Shown piece after piece: positions 1 to 11,793 of a DNA stretch of 64,000 nt (positions are counted from its first letter, which is position 1; every line of letters starts with the position of its first letter). Source of the stretch: Paramacrobiotus metropolitanus (taxonomy: Eukaryota > Tardigrada > Eutardigrada > Parachela > Macrobiotidae); contig NW_026570366.1 in assembly GCF_019649055.1 (NCBI RefSeq), positions 62,001 to 126,000 of the forward strand, written 5' to 3'. The translations under genes and the position numbers were made by a program. Below the pieces are notes generated by a model, which worked only from the letters and a program-made list of their open reading frames with translations, ran no database searches and was not told where the DNA came from.

Positions 1-465
1 ATTCAACGTCCTGGCGCCACACTGACCGGTCTCGCTAGCAAACTGGATAGTATGCGCAAATCGGCAGCGTTTTCGGATTGTGCTTTGGTATCGGCTGACG
101 GCCAGACGTTCCCGGCGCACCGCGTGGTACTGGCCGCGCAGTCACCGGTGTTCGCTGCCATGTTCGAGCATAACATGCTGGAAAAAGAGACCGGCGTTTG
201 TCGGATCACCGATATTCAGTCGGCCGTTTTGGAGGTCATACTGGATTTCCTGTACTGCCGCACAGTGTCGGATGCGCTAAAGAATGACGCCGAAACGATC
301 CTGGCTGCGGCGCATAGATATAATATAGATGATCTGCAAAATGTCTGCGAGGATGCTTTGATTGGCAACTTAAATAAAGAAAACGCGGTGAAGTATCTGG
401 GTATGGCGATGCAGTTCGGCTTGGACAGTCTCATGAAAAAGGCCGCCAGAATGGTTGCCGACTGA
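1..465 (+). CDS. SPOP-like BTB/POZ protein, 3' part (5' end outside window)
   Basis: An open frame runs from the first base to TGA at 463-465, about 154 residues. It holds a BTB/POZ domain: FSDCALVS, then FPAHRVVLAAQSPVFAAMF, then an acidic/hydrophobic helix and a short C-terminal helical tail. This is the order seen in the MATH-BTB proteins SPOP and Roadkill, where the BTB domain dimerises and recruits Cullin-3 to ubiquitinate substrates bound by an upstream MATH domain. The frame is already open at base 1 and an in-frame Met at 52 lies inside the domain, so the true start and any MATH domain are outside the window. No intron is seen. The family is clear; SPOP-type against other BTB adaptors is inferred from the BTB sequence alone. 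Confidence 0.85.
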   Translation: MQRPGATLTGLASKLDSMRKSAAFSDCALVSADGQTFPAHRVVLAAQSPVFAAMFEHNMLEKETGVCRITDIQSAVLEVILDFLYCRTVSDALKNDAETILAAAHRYNIDDLQNVCEDALIGNLNKENAVKYLGMAMQFGLDSLMKKAARMVAD

Positions 466-1089
466 CGGCCTGGGTTCCCATAGTTACGCATAGGTACATT
501 ATCAGCGTGCGTTTTGTTACATTAAATAGAAGATCTTTGTGTTTGGGTTAATTGGGTACGAACGCGGTTCTTGCGTTTTCTTCTGCCGCTCAGATATACG
601 ATAATTCATGCATGCTGCAATTAAAGATAATGTTTCCCGGAAAAAGTTTGCAAAGGGTGTGTTTTTTCGCACACGGAAAAAGTTGCCGATTATTGATCAC
701 AATCCCGGAACTTATAAATCATATGACAAAAAGGAAGATAGCTTTATATTACGAACGTCATATGATATAGACACACCAGGAAGATAACCTAGGTAGCATC
801 CGGCACACTTGTGCGGGAACTGTTGTAGCGTTAAAGTTGCCCAGCCACTACGGTAATGCTGTTCTACGGTAGCGCTGTTCTGTACGGTAATCTGCGGTAT
901 GCTGCTCTCCTTGTGTACTGTAGCTGTCTGTGAACCTGCCGACATAGTAATAAATTACAAGTATCTACTCTACTGCAGTATGTAGGTAACAAGCACACGT
1001 GAATGCGATAACAGTATACAGCAAACTTTTTAATAATGCTATAAAAAATTTTGTTCATTTTTCTGGCAAACTGACTCGTTTCATTACAG
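466..1089. other. Gap between the BTB gene and the transporter exons
   Basis: AT-rich DNA with no exon I can recognise. Its right end is a pyrimidine-rich acceptor ending at 1089, so at least this part is intron of the SLC35F-like gene. No transporter exon was found upstream, so the BTB gene may sit inside a long intron of that gene. Confidence 0.4.
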
Positions 1090-1499
1090 GTGTGGCTTTT
1101 CTATATGCGTTTTGTTTAGCCATATCCAGCCCATTTTTTATTTCGCTGGGCGAGCTACTGAATCTATGCGTTACCGGACGTAAGTGCTATAATGATAAAC
1201 TTATTATTCGTGACTCGTGACACTTTTATAAGAAAGGACTGTCTCATTGTTTAGTGGTGGATTATTTTCTACGTGATATACCATTATTCCCGCTGCAAAT
1301 AGTGGGCTCGGCGTTGATCGGTGTGGCGTTTATTGCATTGTTAATACCCGACCGGTTCATATCCCTGGATTTGAAGCGCTTCAAATATGTGTCGAAGAAA
1401 ACGTTGGTGACCCATCCCCCATTGCACACTACGGACTCCGTTGTGGCTATTGTAGAACGGAGTGAATCGCTGGCGTCGGTTGGGGAAGCGCAAACTTAA
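1090..1499 (+). CDS. SLC35F-type nucleotide-sugar/drug-metabolite transporter, last two exons
   Basis: Exons 1090-1179 and 1255-1499 are joined by a 75-bp intron (donor gtaagt, acceptor tgtttag). The joined peptide has two hydrophobic helices: AFCLAISSPFFISLGELLN, then a loop with VDYFLRDIPLFPLQ, then IVGSALIGVAFIALLIPDR, followed by a basic hydrophilic tail to TAA at 1497. This is the arrangement of the last EamA half-repeat in SLC35F3/F4/F5-like members of the drug/metabolite transporter superfamily, 10-helix membrane proteins. The substrate is unknown. The first exon is entered in phase 1, so more exons lie upstream, yet none is recognisable between 466 and 1089. They may be outside the window, with the BTB gene nested in between, or lost. 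Confidence 0.6.
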
Positions 1500-1785
1500 T
1501 AATCTGATATCAACGTATTACGGTTATGTGATACCGCGTGATAACGTAGCCAAAAATGCAAATGCAGTTCTTTACTAAATAATTTTCCAAATCCATCGAG
1601 CGTGTTACTGTATTACGATAATTTAAACAATCTTTTATAAGTGCTATATTAATCACTTGCACGTTGGGTAATAAAAATGTGATATAATTGTAAGGTGAAC
1701 CGCAGTGTGTCGGATGTCGAATATCCAGCGCTATAATATTAATCAACACATTGGCGGAATTTTTGTGGATGGCCGAATTCGATGG

Positions 1786-3083
1786 TTACAGTCGTGTAGG
1801 TACCGAGGATTTGTCCTTGGTCTCTTTAAGCTCTTCCAGGATTTTACCAGGACTGGTGGGCGCGGATGGTGTGGGGCGGAGCATCCAGCGATAATCAGCG
1901 TTTCCGCTGTTGGCTTCCGGTGCTTCTTTAACTCGAATACTGAAAATACACAATTTTATGCTGCCGGACCAGAACAAACATTTTATTAAGTAATACATGC
2001 AAAACCTGATGCATAAGGAAAATTTGAGAATTCTAAAAGATAGAACACATTTCACATACCTTCCGACTTTTTTCAACGTTGGCTTGACAAACTTTCCGTG
2101 CAGTTGATTGACCTCAATATTTAACTCGTTGGTCTGCAACACACATGGAAAGGTCATGGATACGCAAAGTTCTATAAATGAAACCAGTGCCAGGTAAGCG
2201 TTTGGTTTCTTAAGTAACAGATATTTGTATACCGCGGCTTTCACTTTTAGTTGTTCTCAAAGCTTATAATTATTATGAACAGTGGCTGAAAGAGAAACGT
2301 ACATACCAAAAAGTCTCTGTGGCATACAGTCCTTTCCAGGTCGTAAACTGCGTCCGCCAGAGCTTTTGCGCGTTCATGGTACTGCTGGCAAATTTGCCGT
2401 AGAGTATTTTCGTCTTTAGCGTTAGAATGCTGTTCTCTGCCAATGGCTTTTTCCAGTTCTTCGCCGCGAATGCGCGCCCGCTCATTTTGCTGCTCTTTTA
2501 CCGCTTTTTTGGCTGCTTCTTGAAGTAGTTTCTACATGCCAGAATTATACATCTATTAAAAATATAAAATAGACACGAAATTAAACGTTCACCATAATGC
2601 AGATTGCCTAACTGTTTTGTGTCAATTAAATGCCATAATCACATAATATCTTGTCTCACATGAGACATCGAAATGGTAAACAAATTATTCGTAACTGACC
2701 TTTAAGTTTCTTTTGCGTTCGGGATTTAGAAATCCTTTTTTCCCGCTGGCCTTCTGCTCTTTTTCAAGCTTTTTCTTTCTGACCATCTCAATAATGCGAT
2801 CGTGGACATCTTTCTTCAGCTGCTGGTGATTAGCGTCGGAAATGGATGACCGCTTTTCCTGTCCGGGTGGGGTCAGCTGTATACGATGCGAACCGTTTAT
2901 GGTTATACTCATACAGCTATTCACCTATTTTTTTTCTCATGCAGATAACTGCAAATCCTGTGAATGCTTTATATTTGTACGCTTTACGCTTGATAAACAT
3001 TGTTATACATTTAGTAAACGAAAAACTGGGTGTTATAAAAATCTGCTTACCGTGACCTTTGGTGCTGACAGTCGTCGAGACAT
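1786..3083 (-). CDS. TnI: Troponin I
   Basis: Troponin I is the inhibitory subunit of the thin-filament troponin complex. It binds actin, troponin C and troponin T and blocks contraction until calcium rises. Exons on the minus strand: 3083-3051, 2876-2700, 2531-2307, 2133-2060, 1939-1786; all phases close and give about 220 residues, close to the family length. Evidence: KKGFLNPERKRNLK followed by a basic/acidic helix (arthropod TnI has KKGFMTPERKKKLR), a helix with YHERAKALADAVYDLE (troponin-T-binding region), and GKFVKPTLKKV, the inhibitory/actin-binding sequence. I chose the ATG at 3083 because its 11-codon exon ends in phase 0 at a gtaagc donor. An ATG at 2912 at the front of the next exon is an alternative start. 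Odd: after the inhibitory motif the last 50 residues (proline- and serine-rich, ending SSVPTRL) do not resemble the usual TnI C-terminus. Confidence 0.85.
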
Positions 3084-3665
3084 CGTTCGCGCCGTTGGAA
3101 ACAGGGTCAACGTTATAAAACTTCGGATCTTCCCAGCAGAAAAACATGAGTCGCATAAACTGATGCGAGAACTTCAATCTATGAAATACGTAACGAGGAC
3201 GAAAAAGCTGGTGCATCCAGTGCCATCCACTATGACTGCATGCTTTTGTGTTTCCTGCCAGCTGTCGCATAAATAAACACACGAGGGGTGATATGAATGG
3301 AATGCTCATCGATGAAATAAATGTACAAGCATCTCCCATAATCGTCTAACTATCTGTGTATCACCTTTTTTGGAGATTCAACGATCAGAAAGTGATGAAA
3401 AACGTCTGCAGTTGTTCGTGTGCGATGAAACCGACAAAAGCCGTTTATCGGAAAATGTGCGAAAAAGCATATGCGATAGAGAAAATTGCGGAAATCATGA
3501 AACCTTATGAATATTGCACCGGATCCGCATATCAGCACTTTGTCGATGGAATGCAGTTTAAATTCAATCAGGAATCTAGTTATGAATTAATTTAAATGGA
3601 AATATGATCATTAAAAATTTTATATCATAGTCGGTAGTTGTATCGAGTTTTCGCAAATTTCCTGA

Positions 3666-3878
3666 TCAATTCGTAATATTTCTCCCATTGCTTTTACTGT
3701 TTGGTAACTGGTGATCTGGCGATAAAGCAGTGTTGCTGATCATAATAATAATCACGATAATCAAGACGATGGCCAATATCAGTAGTATCTTCCACGCTAC
3801 CGCATTATTGCTGGGCAGGTTTCGTTCAGCCGGGCCGTGTAAATGATGCTCAGAACTATTCACAACAACTGTGGGCAT
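3666..3878 (-). CDS. Small single-pass membrane protein (unrecognised)
   Basis: A 70-codon frame on the minus strand starts at ATG 3878-3876. A hydrophilic N-terminal half is followed by one strongly hydrophobic segment (ILLILAIVLIIVIIIM, residues about 38-53) and a short polar tail with two N-linked glycosylation-like NxS/T sites. The layout fits a type I or tail-anchored small membrane protein, or the last exon of a larger one, since a possible acceptor (cccacag) lies just inside the ATG. There is no family match. Ile/Val-rich runs also arise by chance in AT-rich DNA, so this is tentative. Confidence 0.3.
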   Translation of the reverse strand: MPTVVVNSSEHHLHGPAERNLPSNNAVAWKILLILAIVLIIVIIIMISNTALSPDHQLPNSKSNGRNITN

Positions 3879-3899
3879 GGGCAAGATTCGCAAAGTAAA

Positions 3900-5559
3900 A
3901 ATAATGCACGTTTGTACACACGTTCGAGCAAATACCTTTGAGTCACTGAACAATACCTGTATATACAGCACAAAGGTTAATCCCTATTAATGTCGCTCAA
4001 CTGAAAAAAACCATAAAACCATAACTCATACTTGATAATGCACATACCGCTGTGCCGCTATATTCTAAAACACCTACCAATTAACAGTAGCATAAATTAT
4101 GCAAATACGTCTGCGCATGAGCGACATCACCACGTTGACTGCAAAGCTGTGTTAGCCTGTGCAGTTTTGTATACATACGGTACAGTACTTTTATAAAATA
4201 TTTACGCAAGGCTACGAAGCACGAACATTTAGTTATGGTCACAGTTTCATAATAATATGGTAATGAACACGAACCGTTTTGGATAGTCCTACTACTGTAC
4301 TGCAGCTGCATGTGGGTTGCTCCCACGGCTTGCATATAGATATTTGCGAGATAGAATATAGATACCTATACCGAAGCGATGCAATGCGATAGTGCACAAT
4401 TTTAAAATTGTACTACTGCTTTTTGTGTGTACGTACAATAATATGTTATTTATTATCACAATAATAATAATGATGTTACTAAGTCTTGCTGTACGTAACT
4501 ATGAGTGTATCGGTGTATGTAGCCTGGGCATTTTATTATTTATCTTAATTTCACACTACGTAAATTGTTGCTACACAAAGTAGTCTATACCGGCATGCAT
4601 ATAAAAGTACTGCGTCACGTTGTAATGCATCATACCAGTTACGCGTAAAATTAATAATACGATTATACGAGTACAGGTACATGGCAGCAGCCATACGGTG
4701 CACCTAATGCAACCACCAAATGTTCAAATTACCGTAGCTGGAAGAAACAGTTCACCTGATTGCGCCGCGCAATGGAAAGCCGGCATTCAACGCGTTGATT
4801 GAAATTTTGCCGGCAATTATTGCGCGTTCAATACAAGCACGGCTGCATTTCAAGGCCGATGTTCAGCATGCAACAAGTCAGAAAAAGAAACGTTCTACTG
4901 TTTTCGACTTGTCGGTCAAATGTTCACGTACCAGGTCAGTCATGCTCGTTTCTCGAAGCCACTCACATAACATGCTGAAATACATTTTACTGTATTTTCT
5001 TGTCCTTCCCACACACTTGGCTCCCACGCTGCTATCCGCTTTGGAAATTTTATCGTTCGGAATGTTTTCGGAATACATACACCATCATTAATCCCGTAAA
5101 CGAAACTATCGCTGTACCAGGAAATCTATAATACTCGGTTTTACTGGATTTTTGTTTGTGCTGACCCGAACCTGAAAACGCATTTCCAGAAAAGGGTTAT
5201 TAATTACTACGAAATAACTCCAGCATGAGATCAGTTGCAGCAATTTATTAATTCGAAATTTTCAGACGCATGGAAGTTTATGCACATGTTTCTGTAACTG
5301 CCAATATGCTGCGTGATTATTAATATCAGTTTTGTGGAAATTCAATGCCGATTCCGCGGCAATATTATGGACAGTAATTACAGTTCCTTATACGCTCTTA
5401 TCTCCGGACATTGGACGGAAGATTGATTTAACAAGCTAGAACATTTGTTGTCAAACAAGAGGTATATCAAAAATTATTTACTGAATTTATTCCCTAATTT
5501 ACTAACGTACGTATAGTACTAATTTATTTGTACTAATCTTTTGTGTTTTTCTTAAAGCT
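3900..5559. other. Intergenic region upstream of the ABCG gene
   Basis: No exon is recognised. Several short AT-rich open frames of low complexity are present on both strands. A polypyrimidine stretch and AG at about 5546-5557, immediately before the first ABCG coding exon, looks like a splice acceptor. A non-coding first exon of that gene therefore probably lies somewhere in this stretch. Confidence 0.4.
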
Positions 5560-5571
5560 GTGCAAGTCAGA

Positions 5572-8500
5572 ATGCAGTCCGTTGACGAATCACCCCAGTT
5601 AGTCATCATGGATGCATCAGGCGAAGTGAAAACTACCGGCATTTCTACCGGCAATCATTTTCTGCCGTACACATCGGCCTTAACATCTTCCCTGGAGTTG
5701 GTGGATGTCGAGCACATTGGCGAAATCACCAAAGGGACACTTTTTCAGAAACTGACCGGAAATGTTCCATCCGGGCCAGTTTTGAAGGATGTGTCGTTGG
5801 AGGTGTACGGCGGGGAATTAATGGGAATACTAGGTCGGTTCACTATATGCTGCACATTTTGGTAGATCAATTGAACTTTGCGCATGCGCTGCTATGCTTA
5901 TGGAATATAGCTGTAGTGAAGCGTTTTGCGTTCATTTCGCTTTGCTGTTAAATTTTAATAAGTTATAATCAAAGCTACAATATGTTTAGTAAATTGTTGT
6001 ATTTACTTGACTGACACGACAATTACATGTACAGTCTATTGAGTATATCAACGACTTGCAGGCTCAAGTGGAAGTGGCAAACGAGCACTCGTGGATGTTA
6101 TGAGTCGGCGTGCGTTGGGAATTACACGCGGAATAATCCTCCTGAACCAAATGCCATTAACGGCTAAAATATTTCGTGATATATGCGCGGTGGTCACGCT
6201 GAAGAATGATTTAATTCCCGGCCTGACCGTGTGGCAAACAATTAACTTTGCAGCCGGTTTAACCATCAGTTCCCTTATGAATTGCTTCCAGAGGGAAATT
6301 CGGGTAAGCCAGACGCCAGTTAATGTGTAGGTATTATAACAGATAAGTAAAATCCCGCAAAAAATTCGACGTGTATGCAGCTCAGTGAAACCGAGTTTGC
6401 ACTAATCTAACCTAAAACACGAATTAAAATAGCACCGGCATTTGACTTTCTCAAATTTTAGCTTTAGTTTAGATTTTAGACAATTCTAGGAAATTAAATA
6501 TTTTTGAGTGGAACTAAGAAAAAAATTAAATCTTTCGTTGTTCTCTATCCTGCCCATTCCAGTGTCCGTATAAGATTGAGACTCTGTGCTTAGCTTGTAG
6601 TGCGGTGGCCTTTTGCTGTTACCCCATCTCTTATAATTATGGCGGCGTGACGGCGTGGCCATACCTGTAAATGTTCTGTTCTCTAACACATTACGAGTAT
6701 AAAATGAATCAAGCAGGAATAACATATGCAATTGATAACATATACTGATTAATTGAACATAAGCGTTATTTACAGCAGACTTGAAATCTCGTCATTTTTA
6801 TTTGTTGTTTTCAAGATTAGTAAAATTCATCCACAAGTTCTTTTGCGTATACTGTTTTCTACAGCTAAATTTGTTCAGCTTTGTATTAAGTACCTAGAGC
6901 TGTCTTAACCTATGGCTTTGTTAAACAAACTGCAGTATAGTTTACATTATCTATATTTTATTTAAATAGGTAAACCAAGTGGCGCGCGATTTGGGACTGG
7001 ATAATCCGATATTATTGAAAAAAGAAGTGTCCAAGCTATCATTAAGCGAGAAACGCCGGCTGCTCATTGCCATGGAGCTCGTGCGCGATCCACGTAAGAA
7101 ATAACTTTTGGTGCAAATTACCTGCCGGTGGTGTGCAATGTGCGTTGTACACAATGGCGACCATTGCCACCTGTTGCTTTAAAACAAAATTTTCGCGGTC
7201 ACGGTCGGTTGGATTTAACCCCATTAAACTGTCGATGTCTATTGGAAATCTTTTACCGGCAAAAAATATACTGTACATGCAGAAAAATATGACATTCAAC
7301 ACGTTTTACGATTTTCGCCGACAAGCTCGTGGTCTAATTTGTACCATTATTTTGCGAAAAAAAGCTTGGAATTATTTTCAACACAAGCAAAGACCTTCCT
7401 GGAACCAACAGAGTTTATATTTAATTTATTTGTTTATATTTCTGAACCTTGTGTACTAATATATAATTAGGACATTCTGCTGTCGTTTCATAAATTGCGA
7501 ATAGTACTATTCAAGCTTCGAGCCGTATTTTCGTATGCAGATGCTAGCAAACGCGCGGTGCACAACGGTACGAATACAGTACGTGTATTCAGTTTACAAT
7601 AAAATATTCATTTTAAAATATTACTACGACGTATTAGTTTAAGGTTCAAAACAAATTTGATTTAGCATATAATAAATCTGGTAAACTAAATCTGCTAGTA
7701 CACGGTCGAATATTCACCAAATTCAATCCCAAAAAATCCAGAAAACGGTAGTTTAACATTTGTTTCAGTAGATAAGTGTACGGAGTTATTAGTACTGACG
7801 TACCTACCAGTTGGTTGTGGCCCTTGTGGGTATGACAATTTCGAGCAACTGCTTGTACATTTTTTTTTATTGTAAACTTTACGTTAATTGTGGTAGTTCT
7901 GAACCTTTTGCATAAAATGTAATATGAAATTAGACATACAGTATTATCGTAACTCGCAAGTAATAAATTATTATCATACTGCATACTTTTGCAGATATAC
8001 CTCCCATATACGTATTCTAACAATAACTTAAAACAATAATGCCCGCAAATGTACACACAGGGTTACTTCACTAATCGATTATGTACGTATTTTCCAGTGC
8101 TGGTATTAATTGACGAGCCAACTCGTGACCTGGATCCGTTAGAAGCCTATCTGGTCTGCTCAATACTGGCATCCTATGCCAAAAAATACAACCGGATGGT
8201 GGTAATTACGCTGGAGAAACCGCGTTCCGATATTGTCCCCCTTCTGGACCGTGTGACCATTCTATCGCTGGGCGATGTGGTCTACACCGGCTACACACGC
8301 ACAATAGCTGATTATTTCAAACAAATCGGATTTCCCTGCCCGGAACTGGAAAATCCTTTAATGCATTACCGTACGGGTTCTTAAATAATATCATTATGAT
8401 TATTACTATGGTGTTGTGTTAAAATGATTATTACTGTGATTATTATGAATCTAAGAAATAATCGAAAAATTAATTTATTGCGTACATCAATTTAAGGACA

Positions 8501-11457
8501 CAACACTGCTTGTATAAAAAAAAATTAGGAAAGTTACGGTTCATACAGTATACGTGCTCATTTGATTTTGCATTAAAATACGTTTGCTAAATTCGAAGAA
8601 ATTAATTGGTAATTAATCATCTCAGAAAATATGATTGTCTTCGTCTCTATTAAAAATGACGTGCTTGTCTAAATGTGCATTTTTAGTCTGCCTAGCGACG
8701 GTTGACCGCCGGTCCAAAGAGAAGTTCACAGAAACCAACAGCCATATCGAGATCTTAGTACAAAAATACAAAGTTGAAGGCGAACCGTTCAAGCGTTACG
8801 CGCCGGCGACAGGTACAGATTGCATGCTTACCAATTTTCACCTTTTATTTATTCGTCAAATTAAACGGCAAACAATGGCATATGTAATTGTAGGAAGTTA
8901 TCGCATGACAATAAGCCATTCATGCTAATCTGCGTATGTTACTATGTGTACTTTTGCTGTCATAACTCGTAAGCAAGCGACAAGTGGTCGACAAACTTGA
9001 CGAATACTTTTCTAATGATGAAGTATAAATGACGAAGTAATTATATCGGACATACTAACTGTTAACCTCAACATGCGTCCGTAATTCATAAACGTTTATC
9101 CGTTGATATTGTTTTTCAGAAAAAAAGACAAGTAAAAATGTTTTTTCCAACATAACCGAACGATGAGATTTAGGCGTTTTGATTTTCTATTGAATTATGT
9201 GATACAATTATGTATTTCTACATTTTATTTAAAATTAAATACAATAACCTACTGAAAAAATGGTATTTCTACTTGAAAACATTGTTTCTCATTGCAGTAA
9301 TCATGTATGAAAGATATTAATATATATATTACTTCAAGGCTTCAAAATACTGCGTTTTGTTCTTTTGCCTTACTGCAAAAAAGCAACTATTATGTGTTCA
9401 GCATTGCAATCGCGAATGAAGATTGTGCCGCATTGTGGTTTATAACAAGCGTGTAAAGCAGAATTGAGAAATCGTCTAAACAAAAATTTTATTTTCATTC
9501 CCAACAGGACTCGAGGCCATTGCTCAACCTCCAGTTTTAGCCGCTCTAGCCAAGCCCATCGCGGTGGGAAGCCTGGAGACGCTATTACGGCGGAAGTTTA
9601 CGCTGTTGTTTCAGTTTCTTATTATACCCAAAGAATTCACTGCCTGGCAGACTGTGATATGGCGACTCTTGGCCTTTCCTTTTTTATGCTTTTTTATTTG
9701 GCTGTTTTATTTCCACGTACAAAACCAAAGCCAGTACAGCTTTCCGACAAGGAACGGTCTGATATTCACCGTTCTTACATTGGTGACCTTTTTGTCGGCG
9801 TGCGTCACAGCCTTCACATGTAAGGAACTGCTGTACTTTGCAATTAACGGCTAAATCATAACCGGTTGATTTGTCGTTAACCAGAAACTAAACTTGTAAT
9901 TTGTTTACATAATTTTTTAATGCCTTGAACATCATGACATTATTGACCTGTATTTTTTTCCTTCAGGAAAGCAACAAGTTGTTTTAATTCCGAAGTTAGA
10001 GCGAAATTCTTCGCTTTTAAAATTGAAAATCGTTCGGTTACAGGGATTAATCTTTTGCTGCGTCCCTTTTAAATTATTGTTGTGTAATACAATATGCTGC
10101 TTTTCTTACAGATGAGCCATTCCGGACGCGTTATTTTCAAGAGACACGGAATGGTTGTTACAACGGAATTTTATTTATTGTATCGGAAATTATTCACTCC
10201 TTTGTGGTCAATTCTGTGACAGTATTTGCGGGTGCGGCAATAATATTTTACGCTTGTGGACTGCGGGATGATGATGATGGTGTCAAGTTTGTCCTGTTTG
10301 CCTTGGTATTATTTTGCTGTTGGAATTTTGTGGAACTAAGCATGAACTGCTTAATGCTGTGGATTAAACAGCCTCTAGAAGCGCTCTCTATTTGCCTTTT
10401 TATTGTGATATTTTACCTTGTTTGCTCCAGCGGAACAGTGAAGTAAGCGTACTTACGTAGTATATAGGTTTTCCGCGAAAAGATATGATATTATGGAACT
10501 CGCCATTAAGATAAGTACTGTCCGATTCTAATTTTTTGAAGTGAATTATATGGTACTTATCAATAAGCAACGCAAGTAAAGAAAACCAAACGGTTTATAA
10601 TATCAACGTTTATAAGTAGTCTGACTCGCGGTATTTTGTTTATTATGCGGATATGTACCGTTTTGGTCATAATCACTTTATAATGTCACATTAATGTGTC
10701 ATACTCTGTAGTTAACCTTATAGAATTTCGGGTACCATTCTACTATCTACCGTATGAGAATGTACTGTGATGGCAACTTTCATTGTCTCGATTTGGTCGA
10801 AAAGTTATGCTTTTAATAAACCATGAAACTTTTTTTAAAAATAAAATTAAGAAACTTTTTTGTTCCTTTTTGCAGGAGTTTATATAATTTGGATGACTGG
10901 TTGTATGTCCTGACATACGGAATGATCTACCGTTATGCCGGTTCAGTCATCAATTACAATGAATTCTTTGTCCCGATCGTCAACGGCACCACCCAACCAG
11001 ATCTGCTGGGCAGAAACAGTACACCGTGTGGTTTCTTGGTGGATTCGGAGAGCCATTGTCGCTATCAGAATTCCACAGACTTTTTAGCCCAACGCTATAC
11101 ACGACCTGGGCAACCAACCGCATTAGTTAATGACGTAAGTTATTTGTGAAATGAGCGCGCGTGATTCCGGCGCTTACAATTCAGAGGTCACTGTAGCAGA
11201 AAATTGAGTGAAACACGAAATATTGGACAGTAAATTGTAGAATAAACGATTACTTAAACATACACTGATATCGCTTTGGTAGTGGACTAAATACTGACAG
11301 AGTATTGCGTTGTTTCGCTGACTTATGATGTGTTGTTTTGCAGGTATACCGGGATTTCGGAATTTGTTGGGTGTTCTACGTCGGAATGATTTTGATAACG
11401 ATTTTCGCCTACTCTATCCCGTTGCCATCGTTTGTTAAGCGAAAATTTCGTGATTAG
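5572..11457 (+). CDS. ABCG-subfamily half-transporter (sterolin / CG31121-like)
   Basis: Nine exons: 5572-5833, 6062-6303, 6970-7093, 8098-8370, 8687-8812, 9508-9819, 10112-10442, 10876-11134, 11344-11457. All phases close, giving 680 residues. The layout is that of an ABCG half-transporter: N-terminal ATPase, then six membrane helices (about residue 340 to the end) with a cysteine-containing outer loop near the C-terminus. Relatives ABCG5/ABCG8 export sterols as dimers; the closest resemblance (CPELENPLM, CLATVDRRSKEKF) is to the insect CG31121 type, and its substrate is unknown. The Walker A reads GSSGSGKRAL (residues 88-97): Arg replaces the Ser/Thr that binds magnesium. The signature reads LSLSE (191-195) instead of LSGGE. 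Walker B LIDEPT (213-218) is intact. A partner subunit probably supplies an active site. The start is the first in-frame ATG after an acceptor, so a 5' UTR exon is likely. Confidence 0.9.
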
Positions 11458-11526
11458 TTTTTATACAGAAATGTTTGTATTTACATTTGTACAGCATCGT
11501 TTTTAATTATGGAAATTCTATAATCC

Positions 11527-11536
11527 AATAAAATAA
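11527..11536 (+). terminator. Polyadenylation signal of the ABCG gene
   Basis: Two overlapping AATAAA hexamers lie 70 bp after the ABCG stop codon. A TTTATT at 11592-11597, an AATAAA on the minus strand, is the likely signal of the convergent quinone oxidoreductase gene. The two transcripts would end about 60 bp apart. Confidence 0.55.
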
Positions 11537-11793
11537 AGAGAAAATTACGGCATTTCACGGAACAAACTAAACCACTGCGTGAAACTTAGCATTTATTTTC
11601 CGCACTGCAGTCTCGATGCATTAGTTTTAAGAGTTGAGAACATTGTGCAATTAAGAAACGAAACACAGAACAGAACATGTAAAACGAATGCGCAAACTTT
11701 ATGCTGTTATATTTTGTAAATGCAAATTTTGATCGACCAATTTTTTTGCTTTTGGAGTGCTGTCGGTGAGCGTCTGCATCCGTTTGGTTTTCT

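Noticed and set aside
3356-3595. 79-codon plus-strand frame upstream of troponin I
   Set aside because: Reads plausibly but has no recognisable domain, no partner exons and no good start context.
4392-4583. Hydrophobic 63-codon frame resembling a membrane peptide
   Set aside because: No ATG start in context and very AT-rich; Ile/Leu/Phe runs arise by chance from such DNA.
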